Shown here piece by piece: positions 53,267 through 61,623 of a stretch of DNA of 64,000 nucleotides. The translations under genes were made by a program, and so were the position numbers. The notes beneath the pieces are model-generated. The model did not search any database and was not told the origin of the DNA. It worked only from the letters and a program-made list of their open reading frames with translations. This DNA is from JAVEDQ01 sp963783105 (GTDB lineage Bacteria; Actinomycetota; Actinomycetes; Frankiales; Frankiaceae). The stretch is taken from the NCBI GenBank assembly GCA_963783105.1, contig CAWAMI010000003.1, positions 806,001 through 870,000 on the forward strand, in the 5' to 3' direction. Position 1 is the stretch's first letter. Each line of letters begins with the position of its first letter.

Positions 53267-54598
53267 CTACTTGAGGAAGTCCGGCACGTCCAGGTCGTCG
53301 AAGACCACCCGGCGCGCCGGTGCCTCGCGGCGCTCGGGACGCGGCTGCGGTTCGGCCGCGGGCCGGGATTCGGTGCGCCCGTACTCGGCGCTGCGTTGCG
53401 GCTCGCTCGCTCGCTGCGGCTCAGCGGCCCGCTGCGGCTCGGCGTAGCGGGACGGGCGCGCGGCCGGCCGGGCGGCGGTCGGCTCGGCGGCGGGACGGGG
53501 GCTCCGCGGCGCCTCGGTGGTCGGTGCACTGGCGGCGGGCCGTCGCGGCTCCTCGCGGACGTCGATGACCCGGCCATCGCCGGCGCCGCCCGTGCGGCTG
53601 CGCTGCGGGTAGCTCGCGCCCTGCCCGTACCCCTTGGGCCGGCGCTCGGCCTGGGCCGACTCGAAGCCGGCGGCGATGACCGTGACCCGCACCTCGTCGC
53701 CGAGCGAGTCGTCGATCACCGCGCCGAAGATGATGTTCGCCTCCGGGTGGGCGGCCTCGGCCACCAGCTCGGCGGCGCTGTTGATCTCGAACAGTCCGAG
53801 GTCGGACCCACCGGAGATGTTGAGCAGCACGCCCTGCGCACCGTCCATGCTGGCCTCGAGCAGCGGCGAGGAGATGGCCTGCTGCGCGGCGACCTCGGCG
53901 CGGTCGTCCCCACGGGCGCGCCCGATGCCCATCAGCGCGCTGCCGGCGTTGGACATGACCGCCTTGACGTCGGCGAAGTCGAGGTTGATCAGACCCGGGG
54001 TCGTGATGAGGTCGGTGATGCCCTGCACGCCCTGCAGCAGCACCTGGTCGGCGCCCTTGAACGCGTCCATGACGCTGACGTCGCGGTCCCCGGTCGACAG
54101 GAGCCGGTCGTTCGGGATGACGATGAGGGTGTCGACCTCTTGGCGGAGCCCCTCGATCCCGTGCTCGGCCTGCCCCGCGCGGCGACGTCCCTCGAAGGTG
54201 AACGGGCGCGTGACGACGCCGATGGTCAGCGCGCCGAGGCTGCGGGCGACGTTCGCCACGACCGGCGCCCCGCCGGTGCCGGTGCCGCCGCCCTCGCCCG
54301 CGGTCACGAACACCATGTCGGCGCCCTTGAGGACCTCTTCGATCTCCTCGCGGTGGTCCTCGGCGGCCTGCCGGCCGACGTCGGGGTTGGCGCCCGCGCC
54401 GAGGCCTCGGGTGAGTTCGCGACCGACATCGAGCTTGACGTCGGCGTCGCTCATCAACAGCGCCTGGGCGTCGGTGTTGATGGCGATGAACTCGACGCCC
54501 TTGAGGCCGACCTCGATCATGCGGTTCACCGCATTCACGCCGCCGCCGCCGATGCCGACGACCTTGATGACGGCGAGATAGTTCTGAGGGGCGGCCAT
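53267..54598 (-). CDS. ftsZ: Cell division GTPase FtsZ
   Basis: This is the tubulin homologue that forms the Z-ring. The 443-residue protein starts MAAPQNYLAVIKVVGIGGGG. The tubulin signature is in FVTAGEGGGTGTGGAPVVAN, the T7 synergy loop in GLINLDFADVKAVMSNAG, and NEAL-like NRMIEVGLKGVEFIAINTDA near the N-terminus. After residue 320 a variable linker of about 110 residues contains repeated AEPQRA/SEPQRS units. The C-terminus VVFDDLDVPDFLK is the conserved peptide that binds SepF and FtsW. A consensus-like promoter lies about 135 bp upstream. The usual ftsQ gene is not found upstream. Confidence 0.97.
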   Translation of the reverse strand: MAAPQNYLAVIKVVGIGGGGVNAVNRMIEVGLKGVEFIAINTDAQALLMSDADVKLDVGRELTRGLGAGANPDVGRQAAEDHREEIEEVLKGADMVFVTAGEGGGTGTGGAPVVANVARSLGALTIGVVTRPFTFEGRRRAGQAEHGIEGLRQEVDTLIVIPNDRLLSTGDRDVSVMDAFKGADQVLLQGVQGITDLITTPGLINLDFADVKAVMSNAGSALMGIGRARGDDRAEVAAQQAISSPLLEASMDGAQGVLLNISGGSDLGLFEINSAAELVAEAAHPEANIIFGAVIDDSLGDEVRVTVIAAGFESAQAERRPKGYGQGASYPQRSRTGGAGDGRVIDVREEPRRPAASAPTTEAPRSPRPAAEPTAARPAARPSRYAEPQRAAEPQRASEPQRSAEYGRTESRPAAEPQPRPERREAPARRVVFDDLDVPDFLK

Positions 54599-54732
54599 CC
54601 GGGAGTCCTCCAGGAACGAGTGAACTGCTGGCGATGCTGCTGGTGACGCGGTCGTGCTGTGCGGGCGTTGCCGTGAAAGCGGGTGGTGCCAGGCGGCGCG
54701 GCCGCCTTCCACCCCCGAGGCCAAACCCTCAA

Positions 54733-54761
54733 CCTCTACTCAAGCGTGAGGATTATGTCAA
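54733..54761 (-). promoter_or_regulatory. Sigma-70-type promoter of ftsZ
   Basis: On the ftsZ strand, TTGACA (54761-54756) is followed after exactly 17 nt by TAGAGG (54738-54733). The -35 is perfect and the -10 keeps T, A and the fourth-position A. Transcription would start near 54726, leaving a leader of about 128 nt before the ftsZ ATG. The location just upstream of ftsZ is where actinobacteria usually carry their main ftsZ promoter. Confidence 0.65.
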
Positions 54762-55085
54762 CTAGAGGCTTGGCCGCACATTATGGAGCGGTCGGAGCAG
54801 GGTCAAGGACGTCGGCGATTCGGGAGCGTCGGTGTCGGAGAATCGGGACACTCGCCGCAGAATCCCCGGCTTTTCCGGTCTTTTCGACCGGGCCGCGAGT
54901 GCCGGGTAAGCCTCGACCTCACGCTGACCCCTACGGTGATCCCTCACAGTGCCACCACGGTACGTGCCCGCTGACGCCGACCGTTCGCGGTTGCCGAGGG
55001 AATCGGGCGCCGAGTCCGCGCTGACCGCGAACGCCGCCGCGCCGACCGCGAACGCCGCCGCGCCGACCGCGAGCACCGCACTCAC
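54762..55085 (-). CDS. Doubtful 107-codon ORF in the place of ftsQ
   Basis: Between murC and the ftsZ promoter is a 107-codon ORF starting with GTG at 55085. The N-terminus MSAVLAVGAAAFAVGAAAFA is hydrophobic and comes from a 21-bp tandem duplication (VGAAAFA twice). The remainder is basic, with no POTRA domain. The end (RFSDTDAPESPTS) loosely recalls FtsQ C-termini such as D-V-S-A-P-x-x-P. The stop codon touches the ftsZ -35 box. It may be an internally deleted ftsQ remnant, a small membrane protein or non-coding. I do not assign a function. Confidence 0.3.
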   Translation of the reverse strand: MSAVLAVGAAAFAVGAAAFAVSADSAPDSLGNRERSASAGTYRGGTVRDHRRGQREVEAYPALAARSKRPEKPGILRRVSRFSDTDAPESPTSLTLLRPLHNVRPSL

Positions 55086-55103
55086 CGCGATGAGGGACGA
55101 GCG

Positions 55104-56576
55104 TCAGTCCTGACTCAGCTCCCGCAGCACCTCGGGCCCGAGCAGCGTGACGTCGCCCGCGCCCATCGTGAGCACCAGATCGCCCGGCCGGGACAGGGCG
55201 GCGATGCGCGCCGCGACCTTCGACCAGGACGGTTCGTAGACGACGTCGTCGCCGGGCAGCGGGACCGCCGACGCGACGGTGGCGCCGGTGACCCCGGGCA
55301 GCGGGTCCTCACCCGCCGCGTACACCTCCATCACGACGACCGTGTCGGCCTGCCCGAGGGCGGCACCCAGTTCGTTGCCGAACGCGGCGGTGCGGCTGTA
55401 ACGATGCGGCTGGAAGGCGACGATCACCCGACCGCCCTCGGCCGCGGACCGGGCGGCCCGGAGCGTCGCCTCCACCTCGGTGGGGTGGTGCGCGTAGTCG
55501 TCGACGACGCGCACGCCCGCCGCACTTCCCCGGAAGTCGAAGCGGCGCCGCACGCCCCGGTAGGCGGCGAGCCCCTCCCGCAGGGCGTTCGGACTGACGC
55601 CGAGCTCCAGCCCGGCGGCCAGCACGGCCGCCGAGTTCAGGGCGTTGTGCCGGCCGGGCACCGCCAACGTGATCATGCCGAGCCGGCGACCGCGCACGAT
55701 CGGGTCCCAACTCGTGATGCGCCCCGCGCCGCCGATGGAGGCGACCCGGACGTCGGCCCCGTCGCTCTCGCCGTACGTCACGACCCGCAGCCCCGCGTCC
55801 CGTCCGAGCGGGATCAGCCGGGCCGCGCCGGGATCGTCGAGACAGACCACGAGGAAGCCGGCCGGGTCGATCGTGCGGACGAAGTCGGCGAACGCCGCGT
55901 CGACGGCCTCGCCGCTGCCGTAGTGGTCGAGGTGCTCCGGCTCGACGTTGGTGACGATCGCCCCGAACGGCGAGAGCAGCAGGAAGGAGCCGTCGCTCTC
56001 GTCCGCCTCGGCCACGAAGACGTCCCCGAGGCCCGAGTGCGCATTGCTGCCCGCCTCGTTGAGGTCGCCGCCGATGGCGAACGAGGGATCCAGCCCCGCC
56101 TGCTGCAGGGCGACGGTGAGCATCGAGGTCGTGGTGGTCTTGCCATGGGTGCCGGCAACCGCGACCCCGCGGCTGCCGGTCATGAGGGCGGCCAGCGCCT
56201 CCGCTCGGCGGAGCACCCGCAGTCCCCGCTCGCGCGCCGCCACCAGCTCGGGGTTCGTCTCCCGGATCGCGGTGCTGACCACCACGGTCTCCGAGCCCTC
56301 GACGTTCTCCGCAGCGTGGCCGACCACGACCCGGGCGCCCGAGGCCCGGAGCGCGGAGAGCACCCGCGATTCGCGGGCGTCGCTGCCGCTCACGGCCCCG
56401 CCGCGCGCCAGCAGCAGCCGGGCGATGCCGCTCATCCCGGCGCCACCGATACCCACCAGGTGCACGCTGCGCAACTCGTCCGGCAACGCCTGCTCGGAGG
56501 ACGGGGACGCGAGGGAGGCGACGTTCGCGGGGGGCGTCGCGGAAGGAGTCGGAGGCGGGGCGGACACGCCGCTCAT
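55104..56576 (-). CDS. murC: UDP-N-acetylmuramate--L-alanine ligase
   Basis: MurC adds the first L-alanine to UDP-MurNAc. The 490-residue protein has the N-terminal Rossmann motif VHLVGIGGAGMSGIARLLLA, ATP-loop VAVAGTHGKTTTTSMLTVAL, VAEADESDGSFLLLSPFGAI, EPEHLDHYGSG and the C-terminal VVDDYAHHPTEVEATLRAAR. The first 35 residues are Pro/Ser-rich and not conserved. The ATG at 56576 overlaps the murG stop by 4 bp (ATGA), which decides the start. It is the last mur gene; a 505-bp gap separates it from ftsZ. Confidence 0.97.
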   Translation of the reverse strand: MSGVSAPPPTPSATPPANVASLASPSSEQALPDELRSVHLVGIGGAGMSGIARLLLARGGAVSGSDARESRVLSALRASGARVVVGHAAENVEGSETVVVSTAIRETNPELVAARERGLRVLRRAEALAALMTGSRGVAVAGTHGKTTTTSMLTVALQQAGLDPSFAIGGDLNEAGSNAHSGLGDVFVAEADESDGSFLLLSPFGAIVTNVEPEHLDHYGSGEAVDAAFADFVRTIDPAGFLVVCLDDPGAARLIPLGRDAGLRVVTYGESDGADVRVASIGGAGRITSWDPIVRGRRLGMITLAVPGRHNALNSAAVLAAGLELGVSPNALREGLAAYRGVRRRFDFRGSAAGVRVVDDYAHHPTEVEATLRAARSAAEGGRVIVAFQPHRYSRTAAFGNELGAALGQADTVVVMEVYAAGEDPLPGVTGATVASAVPLPGDDVVYEPSWSKVAARIAALSRPGDLVLTMGAGDVTLLGPEVLRELSQD

Positions 56577-57718
56577 GGTCGCACGCCGGGGGTCGGGGAA
56601 CCCCCGGCGGCGCCCGTGATCATCTGCACGAGCGCCTGGGCGGCCTCGCGGTGCCCGGCGCGCGCCGCAGCCCGGGCCGACCCCTCGACCATGGCGCGCA
56701 GGCGGCCGGGGCCGGTGAGCACCGGCAGGACGTTCGAGGTGACCCACTCGGGCGTGAGGGCCGCGTCCTCCACCAGCAGCGCCGCGCCGGCCTGCACCGC
56801 CGGTTCGGCGTTGAGGCGCTGCTCACCGTTGCCGATCGGCAGCGGGACGAAGGCGGCAGGGAGCGCGACGGCGGCGATCTCCGCACAGGTCATCGCGCCC
56901 GAGCGACACAGGGCCAGGTCGGCTGCCGCGTAGGCCCGGGGCATGTTCTCGATGTAGGGCAGCAGCACGTACGGCGCCGCGAGGTCCGCCGGCAGCGCCT
57001 CCCGCACCTCGTCGTATCCCCCGGCCCCGCTCGCGTGCAGCACCTGCACACCGGCGTCGGTGATCGTCCGCGCCGCGGCGAGCAGGGTCGTGTTGATGCG
57101 CCGGGCGCCCTGCGACCCGCCGAACACGAGCAGGGTCGGCCGGTCGGCGTCCAGTCCGTAGGACGCCCGGGCGGCCGGGCGCTCCGCCGCCCGGTCGAGG
57201 GCGAGGATCGCCGGGCGCAGCGGGATGCCCGTGAGCTCGGCGTGCGCCAGCTTGGTGTCGGGCCAGCTGACGGCGACATGGTGGGTCAGGCGCGCCCCGA
57301 CGCGGTTCGCCAACCCCGGCAACGGGTTGGCCTCGTGCACGACGATCGGCAGCTTGCGCTTCCGGGCCGCGAGGTAGGCGGGCAACGCGACGTAGCCGCC
57401 GAAGCCGACCACGACGTCCGCGCCGACGCGGTCGAGCACGGCGCCCGCCTCGCGGACCGCCGCCCGCACCCGCTTCGGGACCGAGAACAGCTCGCTGGTC
57501 AGCCGGCGGGGCAGCGGCACCCGGGGAATGGTCGCCAGCGCATACCCACGGGCCGGCACCAGGCGGGCCTCGAGTCCCTTCTCGGTGCCGAGCAGGGTGA
57601 TCCGGTTGTCCGGGTCGGTCTCCCGCAGGGCGTCGGCGACCGCGAGCGCCGGTTCGACGTGCCCCGCCGTCCCTCCCCCGGCCAGTACGACGGACAGCGG
57701 GCGGGCGGGTCCGCTCAC
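56573..57718 (-). CDS. murG: UDP-GlcNAc--lipid I GlcNAc transferase
   Basis: MurG makes lipid II from lipid I on the inner membrane face. The 381-residue GT-B enzyme has the first Gly-rich loop SVVLAGGGTAGHVEPALAVA, VVGFGGYVALPAYLAA, VVHEANPLPGLANRVGAR, LVFGGSQGARRINTTLLAAA and LCRSGAMTCAEIAAVALPAA then FVPLPIGNGEQRLNAEPAV. The GTG at 57718 overlaps the ftsW stop as GTGA, and its stop overlaps murC by 4 bp, so ftsW-murG-murC are coupled. Normal family length. Confidence 0.97.
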   Translation of the reverse strand: MSGPARPLSVVLAGGGTAGHVEPALAVADALRETDPDNRITLLGTEKGLEARLVPARGYALATIPRVPLPRRLTSELFSVPKRVRAAVREAGAVLDRVGADVVVGFGGYVALPAYLAARKRKLPIVVHEANPLPGLANRVGARLTHHVAVSWPDTKLAHAELTGIPLRPAILALDRAAERPAARASYGLDADRPTLLVFGGSQGARRINTTLLAAARTITDAGVQVLHASGAGGYDEVREALPADLAAPYVLLPYIENMPRAYAAADLALCRSGAMTCAEIAAVALPAAFVPLPIGNGEQRLNAEPAVQAGAALLVEDAALTPEWVTSNVLPVLTGPGRLRAMVEGSARAAARAGHREAAQALVQMITGAAGGSPTPGVRP

Positions 57719-59127
57719 CGGCTCGGGCGACGCAGGCGGCGCCGTCGTCCTGGACGCGTTCCTCGCGATCCGGAGGCCGTCGCCGTCCTCCGGCCGCCGG
57801 CCGGTGCGCGTCGCTCGGAGCCGCGACCCCCGCGCGCGGCGGGGATCCGGCGCCGGGCCGAGCGGCGGGCGGCCCGGTCGGCCACCACCTGCCGGGCGGC
57901 CGGCTCCTGCTTGGCCAACGCCAACAGGATTCCGATCGCGAACAAGGTCGGCACCAGCGACGAGCCGCCGAAGGAGATCAGCGGCAGCGGGATGCCGGTG
58001 ATCGGCAGCAGACCGACGACGGCGCCCATGTTGATCAGCGCCTGGGCGGTGATCCAGGTGGTGATGCCGGAGGCGACGAGCCGGCCGAAGGGGTCGCCGC
58101 AGCGCTGCGCGACCCGGATGCCGGCGTAGGCCAGCACGCCGAACAGCACCACGACCAGCAACGTCCCGAGCAGACCCAACTCCTCGCCGATGATCGCGAG
58201 GATGAAGTCGGTGTGGGCATGCGGCAGGTAGGACCACTTCTCGCGCGAGGCCCCGAGCCCCAGCCCCCACCAGCCGCCCGAGGAGAGCGCGAACAGGCCC
58301 TGGACGGCCTGATAGCCCGTGTTCTGCGCGTCGGCGAAGGGGTCGGCGAACGAGGTGAGGCGCTGCAGTCGGTAGGGCTCGAGCACCGCGAGCAGGGTGC
58401 CGACGAAGGCGACCGCGCCGAGCACGGTGGTGAACAGCCGCGCCGGCGCGCCGACCACCCAGAGCAGGGAGAGGACGACGGAGAAGGTCACCATCGCCGT
58501 GCCGAGGTCCGGCTGCAGCATGATCAGCAGGCAGATCAGCGTGGCCATCGGCAGCAGCGGCACCAGCAGGTGCAGCCACTCCCCGAGCAGCCGCCGCTTG
58601 CGCACGAGCAGGTCGGCACCCCAGAGCACCAGCGCCAGCTTGGCGATCTCGCTCGGCTGCAGGGTGAAGGGGCCGACCCCCACCCAGCGCGTGGCGCCGT
58701 TGGCGGAGACCCCGACCCCCGGCACGAGCACGAGCAGCAGCCCGACGATCGTGACGAGCAGCGCCGGATAGGCCAGGTTCCGGAAGCGCGCGATCGACCA
58801 CCGGCTGGCCATCCACATCAGCGGCAGGCCGATCGCGATCCACAGCGCCTGCTTGGCGAAGTAGCCCCACGGCGACCCCGACGTCGCGTACGCCACGATG
58901 CTCGACGCGGACAGGACCATGACCAGGCCGAGCGCCAGCAGCAGGCCGGAGGCGGACAGGATCAGGTAGTACGAGGCCAGCGGACGGGCCAGCAGCGGCA
59001 CCCGCTCTGCGGAGTCCTCTCCCGCGGTCGCCTCGAGTTCCTCGCGCGCCTCGTCGTCCGGCGGCCGCGTCCTCGTCCCGCTGGCCCCTGATGAGCCGTG
59101 GGTCCCGGGCGAGTCCAGCGTCGTCAC
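57715..59127 (-). CDS. ftsW: Septal peptidoglycan polymerase FtsW
   Basis: FtsW is a SEDS-family glycosyltransferase that polymerises lipid II at the septum. The 470-residue protein has about 60 cytoplasmic residues, ten hydrophobic segments and a basic tail. Typical motifs are GATRWVGVGPFTLQPSEIAK, MLQPDLGTAMVTFSVVLS, ANTGYQ-like AQNTGYQAVQGLFALSSGGW and PHAHTDFILAIIGEELGLLG, then GIPLPLISFGGSSL. The GTG at 59127 gives MTTLDSPGTHGSSGAS. The last 50 residues are very Arg-rich (ending RRRRLRRPSR). A similar Arg tail in mycobacteria binds acidic residues of the FtsZ C-terminus. Confidence 0.96.
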   Translation of the reverse strand: MTTLDSPGTHGSSGASGTRTRPPDDEAREELEATAGEDSAERVPLLARPLASYYLILSASGLLLALGLVMVLSASSIVAYATSGSPWGYFAKQALWIAIGLPLMWMASRWSIARFRNLAYPALLVTIVGLLLVLVPGVGVSANGATRWVGVGPFTLQPSEIAKLALVLWGADLLVRKRRLLGEWLHLLVPLLPMATLICLLIMLQPDLGTAMVTFSVVLSLLWVVGAPARLFTTVLGAVAFVGTLLAVLEPYRLQRLTSFADPFADAQNTGYQAVQGLFALSSGGWWGLGLGASREKWSYLPHAHTDFILAIIGEELGLLGTLLVVVLFGVLAYAGIRVAQRCGDPFGRLVASGITTWITAQALINMGAVVGLLPITGIPLPLISFGGSSLVPTLFAIGILLALAKQEPAARQVVADRAARRSARRRIPAARGGRGSERRAPAGGRRTATASGSRGTRPGRRRRLRRPSR

Positions 59128-59146
59128 GAGACCCCCTGTTGGCGCT

Positions 59147-60538
59147 CTACTGCCGTCGCGCGGCCTCGGCGAAGGCGTCTCCGCGGGCCGCGTAGTCGCG
59201 GAACATGTCCATCGAGGCCGCGGCCGGCGCGAGCAGGACGGTGTCGCCCGGCTCGGCCACCCGGGTGGCCTCGTCCACGGCATCGTCCATCGAGCCGGCC
59301 CGCAGGACGGGGACCTCGGGCGCGTGTCGTCGGAGCGTGTCCGCCAGCTCCTCCGCGCAGGTGCCGATGAGGACCGCGGCCCGCAGCCGGCCCGCGGCGG
59401 TCCGGACGACGTCGTCGAAGTCGAGGCCCTTGTTCAGCCCTCCGGCGATCCAGACCACGGACGGATAGGCCGCGAGGCTCGCGGCGGCGGCGTGCGGGTT
59501 CGTCGCCTTGCTGTCGTCGACGTAGGTCACGTCGCGCGCGGTCGCGACCACCTGGTTGCGGTGCCCGCCGGGCCGAAACCCGCGCAGCGCCGCGGCGACG
59601 GCGTCCACGCCCACGTCGACGGCGCGGGCCAGCGCGGCGGCGGCGAGGGCGTTCGCGACGTTGTGTGGCCCGGGCACCTGGAGGTCGCCGACGGCCAGCA
59701 TCGGGCCCCCGCCGAAGGCGCGGTCGACGAGCATCCCGTCGACGACGCCCAGCTGGCCTTCCGTCGGACTCCCGAGGGTGAAGCCGGCGCGGATGCGAGC
59801 GGGCGAGGCTGCCGCCAGCCGCGACGCCACCGCGTCGTCCGCGTTGTAGACCGCGGCCGAGCCCGGCGTGAACACGCGCGCCTTATCCGCCGCGTACGCC
59901 TCCATCGAGCCGTGCCAGTCCAGGTGGTCGTCGGCGATGTTGAGCACCGCGCCGGCCGCGACCTGCAGGGTGGACGTGTAGTGCAGCTGGAAGCTGGACA
60001 GCTCGACGGCGAGGTCGTCGAAGGCCGGGCGGCCCGCACCGTCGACCGCCGACACGGCGTCGAGCAGCGGCGTGCCGATGTTGCCCGCGGTGGTGGACCG
60101 GCGGCCGGCCGTCCCGAGGATCGCGCCGAGCATCTGCGTGGTGGTGGTCTTGCCGTTCGTGCCGGTGACGGCCAGCCAGTTCTGCCGATCCGGCTTCAGC
60201 CGGTGGGCGAGCTCGACCTCTCCCCAGACGGGCACGCCGCGCTCGTCAGCCGAGCCGAACAGCGACGTCGTCGGTCGGATGCCGGGCGAGGTGACCACGA
60301 GCTCGACGGCATGCGGGCCAGCGTTGTCGCCGTCGGGCAGTTCGGTCGGCAGGCCGCCGAGGACGACGTCCGCCCCCAGCTCGCGCAGCCGGGAGGCGGC
60401 AGCCTGCTGCCGGTCGCCGGCACCGTCGTCGACGGCGACGACCTCGGCCCCGAGCCGGACGAGATGCGTCGCGGCCGCCTCGCCCGACAACCCGACGCCG
60501 ACGACGAGGACCCGCACCCCCCGGAGATCGAGCCGCAT
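59147..60538 (-). CDS. murD: UDP-N-acetylmuramoyl-L-alanine--D-glutamate ligase
   Basis: MurD adds D-glutamate. The 463-residue protein has the N-terminal UDP-binding domain (VRVLVVGVGLSGEAAATHLV), the ATP loop LAVTGTNGKTTTTQMLGAIL, GNIGTPLL, AVELSSFQLHYTSTL, DDHLDWHGSMEAYAADKARV and the C-terminal VDDSKATNPHAAAASLAAYP then VVWIAGGLNKG. The ATG at 60538 shares a base with the mraY stop (TGATG). It ends 19 bp before ftsW. All parts are intact. Confidence 0.97.
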   Translation of the reverse strand: MRLDLRGVRVLVVGVGLSGEAAATHLVRLGAEVVAVDDGAGDRQQAAASRLRELGADVVLGGLPTELPDGDNAGPHAVELVVTSPGIRPTTSLFGSADERGVPVWGEVELAHRLKPDRQNWLAVTGTNGKTTTTQMLGAILGTAGRRSTTAGNIGTPLLDAVSAVDGAGRPAFDDLAVELSSFQLHYTSTLQVAAGAVLNIADDHLDWHGSMEAYAADKARVFTPGSAAVYNADDAVASRLAAASPARIRAGFTLGSPTEGQLGVVDGMLVDRAFGGGPMLAVGDLQVPGPHNVANALAAAALARAVDVGVDAVAAALRGFRPGGHRNQVVATARDVTYVDDSKATNPHAAAASLAAYPSVVWIAGGLNKGLDFDDVVRTAAGRLRAAVLIGTCAEELADTLRRHAPEVPVLRAGSMDDAVDEATRVAEPGDTVLLAPAAASMDMFRDYAARGDAFAEAARRQ

Positions 60539-61623
60539 CAGCCCGGGGCGCCGTAGGAGAGGAACTCGGCGTAGAACAGGCCGAGCCCGAAGGCGACGGC
60601 GAGACCGGCGATGATCCAGAACCGGATGATCACCGTCGTCTCCGGCCAGCCGGAGAGCTCGAAGTGGTGATGGATCGGCGCCATGTTGAACAGTCGCTGT
60701 CGCGTCAACTTGAACCCGGCGACCTGCAGGATCACCGACACCGTCTCGACGACGAACAGACCACCGAGCACGACGAGCAGCAGCTCGGTCCGCGTGGTGA
60801 CGGCGAGCGCAGCGAAGGCGCCGCCGATGGCGAGGGAGCCCGTGTCGCCCATGAAGATCTTGGCCGGGCTCGCGTTCCACCACAGGAACCCGAAGCACGC
60901 CCCCATCGCCGCGGCGGCGACCAGCGCGACGTCGAGCGGATCCCGCGCGGTGTAACAACCGCTGGAATCGATCGCCGTGCCGACGCCGCGGGTACCGCAG
61001 ATGTTGCCGAACTGCCAGAACGAGATGATCACGTAGGCGCCGAACACCATGGCCGACGAGCCCGCCGCGAGCCCGTCGAGGCCGTCGGTGAGGTTCACCG
61101 CGTTCGAGGTCGCCGAGATGATCAGGTAGGCCAGGATCGGGAAGCCGACCACCCCGACCCCGATGTCGAAGTCACGTACGAACGACAGGTCCGTCGACGC
61201 CGGCGCGTATCCCGACGCGTTGCGGAAGCGGACCGCGAGGATCCCGAACAGGATCGCGACGATCAGCTGGCCGACGAATTTCGTCCGGGCGGTGAGCCCC
61301 AGGCTGCGCTGCTTGCGGATCTTGATGTAGTCGTCGGCGAAGCCGACGAGCCCGAGCCCGACCATCACCATCAGCACGAGCAGGCCGCTGGCGGTGAAGC
61401 CGCGCAGCGTGAGAAGGTGCGCCAGCCCGTACCCGAGCACCGTCGCGCCGACGATGACGACGCCGCCCATCGTGGGGGTGCCGCGCTTGGTCTTGTGGGT
61501 CTGCGGACCGTCCTCGCGGATCTCCTGCCCGTAACCCTGGCGCCGGAACAGACGGATCACCGCAGGGGTGCCGACGAGCGACACCACCAGCGCCACCATG
61601 GCGGCGATGAGAATGGTCTTCAC
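60538..61623 (-). CDS. mraY: Phospho-N-acetylmuramoyl-pentapeptide transferase
   Basis: MraY makes lipid I by moving phospho-MurNAc-pentapeptide to undecaprenyl phosphate. The 361-residue protein has ten hydrophobic segments and the family motifs HKTKRGTPTMGGVVIVGAT, FADDYIKIRKQRSLGLTART (with the two catalytic Asp), SNAVNLTDGLDGLAAGSSAM, KIFMGDTGSLAIGGAFAALA and MAPIHHHFELSGWPETTVII. A Cys-containing periplasmic loop (GNICGTRGVGTAIDSSGCYT) is longer than in E. coli and typical of actinobacteria. The GTG at 61623 overlaps the murF stop by 4 bp. Confidence 0.97.
   Translation of the reverse strand: MKTILIAAMVALVVSLVGTPAVIRLFRRQGYGQEIREDGPQTHKTKRGTPTMGGVVIVGATVLGYGLAHLLTLRGFTASGLLVLMVMVGLGLVGFADDYIKIRKQRSLGLTARTKFVGQLIVAILFGILAVRFRNASGYAPASTDLSFVRDFDIGVGVVGFPILAYLIISATSNAVNLTDGLDGLAAGSSAMVFGAYVIISFWQFGNICGTRGVGTAIDSSGCYTARDPLDVALVAAAAMGACFGFLWWNASPAKIFMGDTGSLAIGGAFAALAVTTRTELLLVVLGGLFVVETVSVILQVAGFKLTRQRLFNMAPIHHHFELSGWPETTVIIRFWIIAGLAVAFGLGLFYAEFLSYGAPG

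Noticed and set aside
54762..55085. A functional FtsQ
   Set aside because: The ORF has 107 codons, no POTRA or FtsQ domain segment, and a hydrophobic start made by a short duplication. It was kept only as a doubtful ORF.
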